From an uncultured Rhizobiaceae group bacterium (GTDB lineage Bacteria > Pseudomonadota > Alphaproteobacteria > Rhizobiales > Rhizobiaceae), in NCBI GenBank assembly GCA_937930635.1, contig CALHCF010000003.1, positions 1 through 64,000 of the forward strand: a stretch of DNA of 64,000 bases, in the 5' to 3' direction. Below the pieces are notes generated by a model. That model was not told the DNA's origin. It was given only the letters and a program-made list of their open reading frames with translations, and did no database searches. The position numbers were made by a program, and so were the translations under genes. Shown here one piece after another: positions 29,975-42,400 of this stretch (its first letter is position 1; each line of letters starts with the position of its first letter).

Positions 29975-30988
29975 GTGGCAATGACCCCAGAAAAGACAAT
30001 GATCGATCCCTTTGGCCGTACCGTGGACTATCTGCGCGTATCAGTAACCGACCGCTGCGATTTTCGTTGTGTGTACTGTATGGCGGAAGACATGACCTTC
30101 CTGCCCAAACGGGATCTGCTGACACTTGAAGAACTGGACAGGCTGTGCACAGGTTTTGTCGAAAAAGGCGTGCGAAAGCTGCGTATGACCGGTGGGGAAC
30201 CTCTGGTGCGCAAGAACATCATGCAGCTGTTTCGTTCCTTATCGCGCCACCTGGCGTCCGGGGCGCTGGATGAACTGACTCTCACCACAAACGGCTCACA
30301 ACTGGCACGCTATGCCGAGGAGCTTGTTGATTGCGGGGTGAAGCGGGTTAACGTTTCTATCGACACCTTAGACCGGGAAAAATTCCAGAAGATCACCCGC
30401 TGGGGTCAGTTGGGTAAGGTGATGGAAGGACTGGAGGCCGCCAGAAAGGCCGGATTGGCTATCAAGATCAACGCAGTTGCGCTCAAAGAGGTCAACGAGT
30501 TTGAAATTGAGGAGATGATGCGTTGGTCTCATGGCGAGGGGTTTGATCTGACCCTGATCGAAACAATGCCGTTGGGCGAAATCGAAGAAGATCGCACCGA
30601 TCAGTATCTCCCGCTCAGCCTGGTTCGCCAGCGTCTGGAAGAAAAGTACACACTAAACGAAATACCCTACAAGACAGGTGGCCCGGCCCGCTATGTGGAA
30701 GTGGCGGAGACCGGGGGACGGCTTGGCTTCATCACGCCATTGACGCATAATTTTTGCGAAAGCTGTAACCGCGTGCGTGTTACCTGTACCGGAACGCTTT
30801 ATATGTGTCTTGGTCAGGATGATGCAGCCGATCTACGCGAACCGCTGCGGGCTTCAGAAGGCAATGAACTGCTTCATGCAGCCATCGACGAGGCCATTAG
30901 CCGCAAACCAAAAGGCCATGATTTCATCATCGAGCGTCGCGGCGAAGCCCCTGCGGTTGGACGTCATATGAGCATGACCGGCGGCTGA
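29975..30988 (+). CDS. moaA: GTP 3',8-cyclase (molybdenum cofactor biosynthesis)
   Basis: [22 protein letters not shown] radical-SAM motif, [27 protein letters not shown] at 29981 also possible. Confidence 0.95.
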   Translation: MAMTPEKTMIDPFGRTVDYLRVSVTDRCDFRCVYCMAEDMTFLPKRDLLTLEELDRLCTGFVEKGVRKLRMTGGEPLVRKNIMQLFRSLSRHLASGALDELTLTTNGSQLARYAEELVDCGVKRVNVSIDTLDREKFQKITRWGQLGKVMEGLEAARKAGLAIKINAVALKEVNEFEIEEMMRWSHGEGFDLTLIETMPLGEIEEDRTDQYLPLSLVRQRLEEKYTLNEIPYKTGGPARYVEVAETGGRLGFITPLTHNFCESCNRVRVTCTGTLYMCLGQDDAADLREPLRASEGNELLHAAIDEAISRKPKGHDFIIERRGEAPAVGRHMSMTGG

Positions 30989-31021
30989 AGCAGCCGCGAT
31001 CTGCGAAGAGACAGGGCGCAA

Positions 31022-31546
31022 CTAACTCAATAGAGCGAGCAGCTTTTTGCCATTGGTGGCCACTGATTTACGCTTGTCCCTGGCGTGACGCTCAGCGTTA
31101 GGGCGTAGCCATTTCTGCAATTTTGCATCGTCTTTAGACCAGCGACCCAGCACCTGCATGCTGTAGTTCAAAACGATCCAGTCTTTGTGGTTGACGAGGT
31201 TGTCTTTCATGATCTCAAGACCCCGTGCCTTCTGTCCCTCTGACAAAAAGTCGCGCGTCAGATCAAACAGGATGGCCAGTGTCCATTGGGTTGACGCCTG
31301 ATCGATTGCCGCCACATCACTTTGCAAGCCGTCCATGAAATCCATCGTCCAGTCCGGGTGTTCAATCGTGACCCGCTTCATGGCATTGGAAACCCGAAGA
31401 CGAACAATCTCATCTTTGCTGAAATAGCATCGGTAAAGTTCTTCCTGCCTCAAGCGATCAGCCAGCACGATGTCAACAACGTCAAGGGTACGTCCCAAAG
31501 AATTGGGGTGTCCGCCTGTCAGCATGGTTTCAAAATCCTCGGCCAT
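31022..31546 (-). CDS. Hypothetical HEAT-like/helical protein
   Basis: ORF track, helical composition; no confident family. Confidence 0.55.
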   Translation of the reverse strand: MAEDFETMLTGGHPNSLGRTLDVVDIVLADRLRQEELYRCYFSKDEIVRLRVSNAMKRVTIEHPDWTMDFMDGLQSDVAAIDQASTQWTLAILFDLTRDFLSEGQKARGLEIMKDNLVNHKDWIVLNYSMQVLGRWSKDDAKLQKWLRPNAERHARDKRKSVATNGKKLLALLS

Positions 31547-31782
31547 GCCGTCATCTTAGAAAAACCCATTGCGCCGGACAACTGACAGCCCCGCCCCTCA
31601 ACGCATCTGCGTGAATTTCTGCCAGGCAGGATAACAGGAACTTGCAGTGCTCCTGTAGGAAGTTTTCCAAAGCGTCTTATCAAAGACCGCCATGGTCTCG
31701 AATACGTGATCTTCATCATCTGGACGTCACGACAAGCTTTGCATAACCTTGGATTTCGAGGTTTTCCAAAGGGAGTAAAAAT

Positions 31783-32484
31783 ATGACTAAAACACTGAAA
31801 TACAAAACCTTCTTGGCAGCATTGGCTCTGTCAGTCTGCGGCGGCATCAGTGCAGGCAATGCGCAGTCTGCAACTGACGCTGAAAAAATGTCGTTCTTCA
31901 TCACGAGCAATGGCGCCGGTGATGGCGCCAACTTTGGTGGCCTGGAAGGTGCAGACTCTCATTGCACAAAACTTGCGAAATCTGCCGGTTCGTCGAAAAG
32001 CTGGGCGGCATATCTAAGCACAAGCATGGTCATTGACCGCAGCAGCGGCAGCCCCAAAGTGACCGACGGTATCAGCGCCAGAGACCGCATTGGTAAAGGC
32101 CCATGGCACAATGCAAAAGGCGTCCTGATCGCAAAAGACGTTGACGATCTTCACAGTGCCAACGCAAACATCAACCTGGAAACCGGGCTTAATGAGAACG
32201 GAAAGCCAGTCAACGGGCGCGGGAGCAAACCCAACGAACACGATATCCTCACTGGAACCGATTCAAACGGATATTTTTCCACCGCTGGCGGTGATACAAC
32301 ATGCAGCAACTGGACCAGCAACGGCAAAGGGTCTGCAATCGTTGGCCACCACGACCGTGTCGGACTTAACAAGTCCAGAAACATGATTTCGTGGAATTCT
32401 TCTCATGGTTCAGCCGGTTGTGGCGAAGCCGATCTCCCCAAAACAGGCGGCGCTGGCCTGCTCTATTGTTTCGCTACCGACTAG
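31783..32484 (+). CDS. Secreted lectin/endostatin-like fold protein
   Basis: Signal peptide; MSFFITSNGAGDGANFGGLEGADSHC...ARDRIGKGPWHNAKGVLIA...GRGSKPNEHDILTGT...TCSNWTS...VGHHDRVGL...WNSSHGSAGC...GGAGLLYCFA. Confidence 0.8.
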   Translation: MTKTLKYKTFLAALALSVCGGISAGNAQSATDAEKMSFFITSNGAGDGANFGGLEGADSHCTKLAKSAGSSKSWAAYLSTSMVIDRSSGSPKVTDGISARDRIGKGPWHNAKGVLIAKDVDDLHSANANINLETGLNENGKPVNGRGSKPNEHDILTGTDSNGYFSTAGGDTTCSNWTSNGKGSAIVGHHDRVGLNKSRNMISWNSSHGSAGCGEADLPKTGGAGLLYCFATD

Positions 32485-32510
32485 GCGTTTCAGTTTTTTG
32501 ACTGATACGC
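32485..32510 (+). terminator. Hairpin directly after the stop of the lectin-like gene
   Basis: GCGTtTCAGT (32485-32494) / ACTGAtACGC (32501-32510), loop TTTTTG; no downstream T-run. Confidence 0.4.
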
Positions 32511-32837
32511 AAAGGCGGCCTGAAGCCGCTCAAAACTAGCGTGACGCCCTTTCAGGCAATCGGTGAAACCGAATTGCCATGAGCGCGAACCAGCCGGACT
32601 GATTCTGCAAAGACGGAAACAGTCCGGTTGTACCATTCAGGGTCCGGGTTTGTTGGCTCGAGAACAGATACAACCCGGATTATCTTTCAAAGTTGATCGC
32701 TTGTCGTTTGTCGTTGCGCCGATTCCGGGCAGTCATGAGACATTTGTCGACAGCACATACCAACCATCTTTTGTAAAAGGCGGATAACTCACCCTCTGAA
32801 TTCAGTTCATATCAGGGGTGTTGTTTCCAAAGACCTG

Positions 32838-34652
32838 CTACTCAGCCAGTTCCTCGCGTCGCATTTCCAGTTCCAGCCACTGCTCTTCGGCAACAGCCAA
32901 CTGACCTTGAGTTTTTTCAAGGAGCTTCACAAGTTGGTTGAACCGCTTCGGGTTTGTTTCAAACAGCCCCGGTTCGGCGAGTGCCCGGTTCACTTTATCA
33001 ACATCCCCCTCCAGTTTTTCGATCTCCCCCGGCAGCGTTTCAAGTGCATGCTTGTCTTTAAAGCTTAGTTTTGAAGAACCTGACTTAGAGGTGGAATGAG
33101 GTTTTGCAGCCGATTTATCCGCGCTGGCAGCAGGCGGTGCTTTTTTGAAATCATCAAATACAGCAGAACCACGCTGGCTCACCATGTCAGAATAACCACC
33201 GGCATGTTCGACCCAAAGCCCCTGCCCCTCCGGTGTGATGACCGAGGTGCAAACACGGTCAAGAAAATCGCGGTCGTGACTCACAACAATTGCCGTCCCT
33301 GCATAATCTGCGATCGTTTCCTGCAGCAGATCGAGAGTTTCCAGATCAAGATCGTTGGTCGGTTCATCAAGAATCAAAAGATTGGAGGGATGGCGCAGGT
33401 TCATCGCAAGCAAGAGCCGCGCCTGCTCGCCACCAGATAACCGCCCAACCGGCGTCCCAGCCTGTTCCGGCAAAAACAGGAAGTCTTTCATATAAGCCAT
33501 GACATGCTTGCGGCTTTCGCCAATTGCCACAACGTCGGTTCCACCGCCGGTCAACGTGTCTTTGACCGATCTTGTCGGGTCGAGCGCCTCACGTTTCTGG
33601 TCAATGACCAGCATCTCGATATTCGCGCCCATCTTCACCGTGCCGCTATCCGGTTTCAGCTTCCCGGTGAGCAAACTGACCAGCATCGTCTTCCCCACCC
33701 CGTTTGGGCCAACAATTCCCAGTCGGTCGCCCCGCGCGATGCGGTTTGAGAAATCACGAACCAGAACACGTTCGTCAAAGGCTTTCGACACCTTTTCAAC
33801 CCGCGCCACCAGCTTGCCAGAGGTTTCACCATCCGCGACGGTCATGGTGACATCCGATGTAGGCTTTAGTCTTTCAGCCCGTTGCTGGCGCAGTTTTCCA
33901 AGGTCACCCAAGCGCCGCATGTTGCGCTTGCGTCTCCCTGAAACCCCATGCGTCACCCAGTGCTCTTCACGTACAATCTTGCGGTCCAGCTTGTGGGCAT
34001 CGAATTCTTCCTGCTCCAGCAGGGTATCCCGCCAATCTTCAAAACTGGCAAAACTCTTTTCCAACAGTCTGGTTTTTCCCCGGTCCACCCAAAGAGTAGA
34101 GCGGGAAAGATTTTCCAGAAACCGGCGGTCATGGCTGATCAGAACAATCGCAGAGCGCAGCGACTTCAGTTCACCTTCAAGCCATTCGATGGCGGGCAGA
34201 TCAAGATGGTTCGTGGGTTCATCAAGCAATATGATATCCGGTTCGGGAGCAAGCACGCGGGCAAGCGCCGCCCGACGCCCCTCTCCTCCAGAAAGATGGT
34301 CTGTCTGCTCAGCGCCGGTCAGCCCCAGCGCTTCGAGGCAGCGTTGTGCCCGATAAGGGTCATCGGCCTCCTCCAGGCCTGCTTTCACATAGTCCCCAAT
34401 TGTTTTGAAGTCGGAGAAATCCGGCTCTTGAGGGAGATACCGAATGGTCGTGCCGGGTTGGAGAAAATAGTCTCCATGATCAGCTTCCACCATGCCAGCA
34501 GCGATTTTCAGCAGGGTCGATTTTCCCGATCCGTTTCGCCCCACAACGCACAACCGTTCGCGCGCATGCACCACCAGATCCGCGCCAGTCAGTAACGGCG
34601 TGGCGCCAAAGGTCAAAGCAATATCGCGAAGTGTCAGAAGTGGCGGCGCCAT
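32838..34652 (-). CDS. ABC-F family ATPase (Uup-like)
   Basis: Two ABC cassettes: GRNGSGKSTLLK...LSGGEGRRAALARVL and GPNGVGKTMLVSLL...LSGGEQARLLLAMNL; no TM segments; C-terminal coiled coil. Confidence 0.93.
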   Translation of the reverse strand: MAPPLLTLRDIALTFGATPLLTGADLVVHARERLCVVGRNGSGKSTLLKIAAGMVEADHGDYFLQPGTTIRYLPQEPDFSDFKTIGDYVKAGLEEADDPYRAQRCLEALGLTGAEQTDHLSGGEGRRAALARVLAPEPDIILLDEPTNHLDLPAIEWLEGELKSLRSAIVLISHDRRFLENLSRSTLWVDRGKTRLLEKSFASFEDWRDTLLEQEEFDAHKLDRKIVREEHWVTHGVSGRRKRNMRRLGDLGKLRQQRAERLKPTSDVTMTVADGETSGKLVARVEKVSKAFDERVLVRDFSNRIARGDRLGIVGPNGVGKTMLVSLLTGKLKPDSGTVKMGANIEMLVIDQKREALDPTRSVKDTLTGGGTDVVAIGESRKHVMAYMKDFLFLPEQAGTPVGRLSGGEQARLLLAMNLRHPSNLLILDEPTNDLDLETLDLLQETIADYAGTAIVVSHDRDFLDRVCTSVITPEGQGLWVEHAGGYSDMVSQRGSAVFDDFKKAPPAASADKSAAKPHSTSKSGSSKLSFKDKHALETLPGEIEKLEGDVDKVNRALAEPGLFETNPKRFNQLVKLLEKTQGQLAVAEEQWLELEMRREELAE

Positions 34653-34785
34653 ATGATTGCCGATAGGAAAAATCCATCGCGATATAACCGGCCCGGATTG
34701 CCGCGTCTACAGCCCGTGAGCATGACTTTGGCTGTTGACGACCTATCGTACTGCCAACGGCAAGGCGAGAAGTTCAAATAATAAT

Positions 34786-34821
34786 GAGCAGGTCAGCTCA
34801 TTGATAGAAACTGACCTGCTC
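34786..34821 (-). terminator. Perfect 11-bp inverted repeat downstream of the TolC-like gene, candidate terminator
   Basis: GAGCAGGTCAG / CTGACCTGCTC with a 14-nt loop; minus-strand continuation ATTATTATTTG. Confidence 0.5.
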
Positions 34822-34894
34822 TCGAAGCGGTGATGGATGGTGTCATCCCCGCTCCAGTGGCGTGCACTCTGTCTGAGCTAGGTGCCCCATCAGA

Positions 34895-36478
34895 TCAGAG
34901 ATGTTGATCGCCCCGATCACGCCACGTTTTCTTCAACACTGCAGCAAGCTCCTTCACACTCATGTCGGTGGAAATGCTCTGCTCATAAGGGTCAGAACCG
35001 ACTGCAGCATAGACAGCCGCAAACGCGTTTTGCAGGTCGGCATAGGCGACATCAAACTGCACAGCTGCAACCAGAGTGTTCATCTCCTCGCGGATCAGTG
35101 TTTGCTCTGAAGCCACACGAGCCCGTACCGATGCGCTTATCTGCGCTCGCAGCTTGCGTTGGACCTGATAATATTCTGCAGCTGTGGAGGCCGAGCGCAG
35201 CAGATACTTGTAGCGCGCTCTTGCAACATAGACCTGGGTCATGATGGCCATGGTTGTCGCCAAAGCCCTTTGATCCAGCAATTTGGCTTCGGCTTTCACA
35301 ACGTTCTTTCGAGCCGGATAGGTAAAGACCTTCATAACATTCCAACCAACCTTTGCCCCCCAACTCACCCAGTTGTTGTTGAACAGAAAATCATTGGTAT
35401 CGAGATTGGTTCCTGCATAAACCGACGCTCCCGGCAGGATCTCCAGCAGGGCAGCTTTGGCTTCTTTCACATTGATGCGCTGCTGGTACTCCACCTCACG
35501 CAGCTCAGGCCGGTTTTGCAATGCGAGCAGGACCATATCTTCGCCACTGGCTTTGATCGCAAGATCCGTAAGCCGACGCTTGGGAATATGCAGGTTGAAG
35601 TCTGACCCCGGATCAACATTCATCAGGGCCGCCAGCTGGATTTTCGAAGTCCTCAGCTCTCGCTCCAGACGATGAATCTGACGCTTTATGTCGACCAGCT
35701 CACGTTGATAGGACAAGGCGGCGACCGGGGAGGTCTGGCGGGCGTTATAGAGTTTTCGCGACTGTCTCAATGCGCGTTCCGTACGGTGCCGCAATCGCCG
35801 AAATCCATCAAGCAACCGATCAGCGCTGACAGCCCTCCAATAGGCCACCCGCACATCTTCGATGATCTTGTTGATGGTTTTGCGTTTGCGTTCCTCGGCA
35901 ATCAACGCCTGGTCGGCGGCCTGTTTGGCGCGGATATAAGATAATCCAAAGTCCAGAACATGCCACGAGAATGTGGCATCGGCAGTAAAGGTATTGCGTT
36001 GTTTCGAATAGGTGGGATCGGCTGTACGAACGCCGGCCAGCAAAGTGCGTGAAAAACTGGCGGTTGAATTGTTGCGATCAGCATAATTCCCATTGACCAA
36101 AAGCTTCGGCAAAAGATCTGCCGACTTCAGCCGCAGGTTCTTGTTTGCCATAAGCCGGTTCATGATCTCAACCCGATAATCGAGATTGTATTTCAGCGCG
36201 CGCGCCATCGCGGTATAGAGCGTAATCTTGCCATTGATAGGCTCCTGATTGGCCGTCACACGCGCGAATTGGTTCTCTGCATAGAGCGCAAGATCAGCTT
36301 CTGTGAGCGGAGAAGATTTCACCGTGCATCCCGCCAAAACAACGACAGTCAAAATTGCACCCAGACGCTGCGCCTTTCCTTTAAAAGGCAGAAATTTTCC
36401 CGCATTAGGTTTGCGCAAGCTATTTAATGCACTTTTTAGTTGTATTTTTTCGCGTGAATAATTGTTTCGATTTTTCAT
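34895..36478 (-). CDS. TolC-like outer-membrane efflux/secretion lipoprotein
   Basis: Lipobox-like LTVVVLAGC; OEP-family helical repeats (ALKYNLDYRVEIMNRL, ...ALQNRPELREVEYQQRINVKEAKAALLEILPGASVYAG). Starts 13 nt after the giant gene stop. Confidence 0.85.
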   Translation of the reverse strand: MKNRNNYSREKIQLKSALNSLRKPNAGKFLPFKGKAQRLGAILTVVVLAGCTVKSSPLTEADLALYAENQFARVTANQEPINGKITLYTAMARALKYNLDYRVEIMNRLMANKNLRLKSADLLPKLLVNGNYADRNNSTASFSRTLLAGVRTADPTYSKQRNTFTADATFSWHVLDFGLSYIRAKQAADQALIAEERKRKTINKIIEDVRVAYWRAVSADRLLDGFRRLRHRTERALRQSRKLYNARQTSPVAALSYQRELVDIKRQIHRLERELRTSKIQLAALMNVDPGSDFNLHIPKRRLTDLAIKASGEDMVLLALQNRPELREVEYQQRINVKEAKAALLEILPGASVYAGTNLDTNDFLFNNNWVSWGAKVGWNVMKVFTYPARKNVVKAEAKLLDQRALATTMAIMTQVYVARARYKYLLRSASTAAEYYQVQRKLRAQISASVRARVASEQTLIREEMNTLVAAVQFDVAYADLQNAFAAVYAAVGSDPYEQSISTDMSVKELAAVLKKTWRDRGDQHL

Positions 36479-36491
36479 AATTAGGTCCCCA

Positions 36492-39400
36492 TCATGTCCT
36501 GAAAAGTGAGCGAGTCGCCGTTTCGGCGGCTGTAGCGAGACGAGCGATTTCATCACTCAGCGGTGTCGCAGAAGCCGGATTATTATCATTACGGGACTGG
36601 AGGTCCTGAACCTCAACTTCTCCCGGGCTTTGTTCAAGCGGTTCGCCAGTTGTTGTCATGGCGCCGGACTGCATATCGATTTGCACCGGTATGGAGACCT
36701 GGCTGCCATCACGCAGCCTGGCGAAAATAATAACATCAACGGTATCAACGTCACCGACACGCTCAATAATGATCGAATTCGAAGAGGGCATATTGATCCA
36801 GGCAGGGCGTGCGCTGCCATCTCCCATACGGATGTCCCAGTCGAGAATCGGCGCTGTCCCAAATGTCTTCAGATCAACATGGATGTGGTCCAGGCTGGTC
36901 ACGGCACGAAGCGTGACGGTTCCCTGGCCGTTTGCAAATGAAAGGTCGATTTGACCACCACGATAGGGATGCGCGTTCAATCCTGTACCTGTCAGCCGGT
37001 CTGTCTCTGTTGCAGCGGAGATGGCAGAGCTTATTGCACGGTCGCCAAGAGCCGTATTGCCGCCCAAAGGTGCAACCCCGTTGACCGCACTCTGCACAGG
37101 TTGATCAGCATCAAGCCCAATCCTCAAACCCTGAGCATCGCTGCCATTGATCGCATTGGAGACAGTAAGCCCAACTGGTCCAACAACAGGAACTTCAGTA
37201 AAATCAGCTGGTATGACGGGAAGAGCCTGCGGAGTGGTATCATTGGCTTCCTGCTGTGCAAGCACGGTAAAGAGGAATGTGGTTGAGATCAGCCCCCCTT
37301 CACCATCATCTGCCGTTACAATAACCGGATAAAGGCCGTCACCACCCGGCCCCCGGCTCGAAGCAAAACCACTCAAAGTGCCTGAAACTCCTCCAGTGAG
37401 CGGATCAAGGAACAATCCATCGGGAAGGCCGACAGCACTAAAGGTCAGATCATCATCGTCTGTATCATCGAAAAAGCCGGTTATGTTGAAATCAAAATCG
37501 AAACCTTCAACACTTTGCTGATCGGGAATCATCACAGCGACCGGCGGTGGATTGGACGCATCGATCACCAGAGTAACGGTGCTCTCATCATCACCATCGG
37601 AAATTGTAATAGTGATGGGATAGGTGCCGTCTCCATTGGGGCCACCTTGGGAGGCGGAGTTGTCAAGAACACCGGTCACCGTACCATCAGGATTCAGAAC
37701 CAACCCGGCAGGCAGTGGGCTGGTCGTGGTGAAAATCAACGGCTCATCACTGCCATCAGGATCAATAACATAAGCTGAGATATCAACCAGCGGCGTTGTG
37801 CTATAGTCGGCCGCATCTGTAATAACCTGAACAGGCACAACCGTTAGCGGATCGGCTGGAACCGGATTGCGCGGATCAGGGCCCGGATTGGCAGGGTCAA
37901 CAATAACTGGTGCGTCGTTGGACCCGGTTACTGTCAATGTCAGCGTGGCTGTGTCCGTTCCACCATTGCCATCATCGACGGTGTAGCTGATCACCTCAAC
38001 CACGGTCTCCCCTTCATCAAGACCATTATAAGCCATGCCGGGATCAAACATGTAGGACCCGTCATCGTTGAGAGTAAGAATCCCGCCCCCCGCAAGGGTA
38101 AACGGTGTTCCAACGGTGATCGACATCCCATTCTGGTCTGCCATCACAACCGTCAAAACATCATTGTCGGGTGCAGTGTCATTGTCGCCGGTTGCCGGGT
38201 CTGTGATCACATTGCCTGTCAGCACCAGATCATCTTCATCCAGCATCACAGTATCATTCACCGCGACAGGTGGCGGATTTGTAACATTAATCATCAAGGT
38301 GACGGTGCTGGTGTCATCACCATCAGATATTGTGATCATGACAGGATAAATTCCATTGCCATTGGGGCCACCCTGGGAGGCTGAACTATCAACCACGCCG
38401 GTGACAGTACCGTCCAGGTTCAACACAAGACCGTTCGGCAATGGATCAACCGTGGTGAAGGTTATTGGTTCATCCGTGCCATCGGGATCCAAGGCAAAGA
38501 CCGACACATCAATCAACGGTGTTGCGCTGAAATCCTCACCATCCGTGACGGCCTGAACCGGAATAACAGTGGCCGGATCTGCCGGGACCGGGTTAGCCGG
38601 ATCAGGGCCAGGGTCGTTGGGATCAATTACAACCGGCGCATCATTTGAACCTTCCACCAGGATGGTGACAACCGCAGTATCAACACCACCTTCACCATCA
38701 TCAATTTGGTAGACAACCTCAGTTGCGACGGTTTCGCCGTCATCAAGACCATTGAAATCCTGCCCCGGATCAAAGGTGTAGGATCCGTCCGGGCCTATTG
38801 TGAAAAGTCCACCGTTCGACCCGGCAACAGGTATCCCGACACCCGCGCCATCAGCCAACGTGCCAAGCGCAGTGACATCATTACCAGATGCCACGCGGGT
38901 CACATTGAGCGGGTCACCATCAGGGTCAATATCTCCGATCAATGTTCCGTTGGGAGCAAAAACCGACCCTGAAAGCTCTGTATCTTCGTCAGTTGTCCCC
39001 GTGTCATCCTGCGCCACAGGTGCCGGATTGTTGATTGTAAATGTTACACTGGTGGTGAATGCCGCACCCGAAGGATCAGTAGCGGTAATTGTGATAACAT
39101 ATGTCCCCGGCGTGCCACCTGGAATATTGGTCTGCTGCGAGGCGTCTGCATCCGGTGTCCCGGTGATCGAGGTGCCGTCAAACAAAAGCCCCGGCGGCAG
39201 GTCAGCCGGATCAATCGTCAGCGTGATGGTATCAGTTGAGTCCGGATCACCAAAATATGGAGTCAGATCGAACGGCGGCTGCAACGCGCCATCCTCACCC
39301 GTCTGGGCAGGAATATAGTCTTGCGGGTCCATCGGCGGTTCAAATGGTGTCTGTGGATCGAACGGCACGCCTATAGGCGGATTGCCGGGATCAATTGGGG

Positions 39401-42400
39401 GCTGTGTCGGATCAACCGGAATCGGCCCATCATTACGGCCTTCCATCGTAATGGTAACAACAGCCGTATCGGTGCCGCCATTGCCGTCATCAATCTGATA
39501 AACGACTTGCGTTGTCATCGTCTCACCAACACCAAGACCGTTAAAATCGTCACCGGGGTCGAAGGAATAAGAACCATCAGAATTGACGGTAAATGTGCCG
39601 CCGTTCGACCCGGCAACAGGTATCCCGACACCCGCGCCATCAGCCAACGTGCCAAGCGCAGTCACATCATTGCCAGTTGCCACGCGGGTCACATTGAGTG
39701 TGTCACCATCAGGGTCAATATCTCCAATCAATGTTCCGTTGGGAGCAAAGACCGACCCTGAAAGCTCTGTATCTTCGTCAGTTGTCCCCGTGTCATTTTG
39801 TGCCACAGGGCCGTCATTAATGTCGCGATAATCGAGATCGTTGATGAGCGGTATGGCGGTTCCAACCGATGCATCTCCACCGGCATCGGGCAGATAGTTA
39901 CCTGCTGTGTTAAGCGGATCAGCAATCCCTTCATTGACCACGAAACCATCATTGGCGTTGCCGTCGATAGCGGTTTCAAACACATCAAACAGCCCATCCC
40001 CGTCGGCATCGTTCAAGGACGTCGAAAGACCGGTTTGCAGTGCAATGTTGAGGCCGTTTTCGCTGGCATCATCAAGCCCGTCGCCATCGGAGTCCGTATC
40101 CAGATAGTCGGGAGTTGCGTCAACAACTATGGCGCTGCCCGGCGGCGGTGTTTCACCATCTGTGTTGACCGGGTTCAAGCCATCACCCACATGCCCCATG
40201 AGATCGCCCAGCGCTGCAACACCGCTATCATAGGCATCATCAAGGCCGTCACGATTGGTATCGACGAACGAACCGCCGGCGTCAGGATTGCCCGTCCCAG
40301 ATGGTGCAATGTAGCCAGCGGTTGTCTGAGCTTCTATGTTGTCCGTGATGCCATCATTGTCGCTGTCGATATCGAGGTGGTTAAAGATGCCGTCACCATC
40401 CGTATCGATACCGGTTACACCACCGCTTATTGTCGCACTGGAATATTCCACCTGGTTCATGATGATGCCGAATGGATTGCTCTGCTGGCTGTCATACTGG
40501 AACGTGATGGTATCAAAGGGCTGGTCGCTTGAGAGATTCAGCACGCCGCCACTCTGAGCCCCGAAACCACCGGGAACAGTTGAAACAAAGGTTCCATCGA
40601 AAAGAGTGGCGTGAACACCGTCACCATCATCGGTCCAGCCAAGGCTCACTGTGCCCGCATTCACGGTGAAATTGCCAATCCGTTCTTCACCAGACGGTGT
40701 GTTAAAACCCACATCATTATTGATGAAGCCAAGCCCGATATTGACGTTACCAACCGGCTGGCTGAACGTGACCGTGTAGGTTCGATCCGTTGTGGCTGAA
40801 TCTGTACCAATCCGGTATCCAAGCTGCCCATCCAGCGTCGTCTGATTGCCGGTGATGTCTGTAATGGTAATCACCGTGCCATCCGGTCCGATAAAGCTGT
40901 GAGAACCGGCCGTTGTTACCGGACCACCCGAGGGTCCTGGAGCAATTGTTGAAGCTGAAACGGACTGCTGCGGACCAAGTATCAGGCCGCCAGAGGTCGC
41001 CCCTTCCGCAGTATCCAGAATGCCGTCATTGTCGTCATCTATGTCGTCTACATCATCGACACCGTCACCATCTGTGTCGGGACGTTCGCGATAGCCGACC
41101 TGCGTACGGTCGCCAAACTCGTTAGCAAGGCCACCCGGGTCTGCTGTCGGGTCATTAATGTCTCCGTCGCCGTCGCCATAGTCGGCGTTGGTGCCGTCAT
41201 CAATACCATTGTTGTCGTTGTCGGTACCGGCACGGGCCAGGCCGCTTTCCAGCTCGTCAGACATGCCGTCGGCATCACTATCGTTGTCGCGAAAGTCGAA
41301 TCTCGTATCGCCGGTGGGCGCGTTGGCATCGGTATTCGATGGTGCAAACAACCCAATGTCATTGACCCCAAAATTGGTGGCATTGTTCACATTGGTCAGC
41401 GTTTGGTAGCCTGCTGTTGGCTGAGCTTCAATCTGGTCGGCAATCAGATCATCATCGGAGTCGAGATCCAGATAATCTGCCAACGTGTCTGTATCGCTGT
41501 TGACCGGAGTAACGCCAGCACCACCATTGGCAGCCAACGGTATGCCAGTGATCGGGTCCACCCCACCATCGTGAAAACCGTCATTGTTGATATCAACAAT
41601 CGTGAAATCCTGACCGCTTTCGATGAGATCGGAAATCCCGTCATTATCGCTGTCAACATCAAGCGAATTTGCAATACCGTCACCATCGGTATCAGAAACG
41701 ATTTGGCGCAGCTCGATATTGTCGAGATAGAAGTCATTGCCGCGCGAGCCGGTTTCTGTCGACGTGAGGTCGATATTCAGGGTCCCGGATGCCGGGGCAA
41801 CAAACTCGAAAGAGTGCCGAATCCAGTTAACTGTTCCGATACTCACCCCCAAAGGTCCCGTCGAAAAGACAACGGACCCATTGAAGATGACATCGATATT
41901 GTTCTGGCTGGAACTGTTCTCAGGAGTTGCAGCCCAAAACGAGTATTCGTAGGTGGAACCAGGGATCAGGCCAGTTACGACATCGCTGAGCGTTGGTGTG
42001 TCGGAACTGGGGTCGGAAAGGAAAAACCTGCCGGTTTCGCCGTAAACTGGATCTATCGCAGGGAATGCATGAGTAGAGAAGCGAGGCGTCTGCTGGTTTG
42101 AGATATAGGTGTATTCACCATGATTAATTCCGCCAACAATGTTGGAGCCGACATTGGGATCAAACTGATCGTAGGATCCACCGGTTACCGCTCCTGCATA
42201 GGGATCTGTGGCAGGAGATTCATCAGGTGCGCCCGATGCGAACCCAAATGTACCACCATTGAAACTCTCATAGAGATTTGGTCCCACCAAAACTGTAGCT
42301 TCATTCGCAAAGCCGGTACCCAGATTTTCGACCGTATCCAGAATTCCATCATTGTCATCGTCCAGGTCATCAATATCGTTGACACCATCGCCGTCATAGT

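Noticed and set aside
31660-31775. Imperfect direct repeat GAAGTTTTCCAAAG / GAGGTTTTCCAAAG upstream of the lectin-like gene
   Set aside because: Short, with only two copies; cannot be distinguished from chance without comparative data.
32563-32787. 74-aa + ORF between the lectin-like and ABC-F genes
   Set aside because: No convincing Shine-Dalgarno, no recognisable family, GTG start only; could not be supported as coding or as a pseudogene.
32838-34652. ABC-F ATPase considered as the missing T1SS ABC transporter for the giant protein
   Set aside because: Tandem ATPase cassettes without transmembrane segments, Uup/ABC-F type, so not an exporter.
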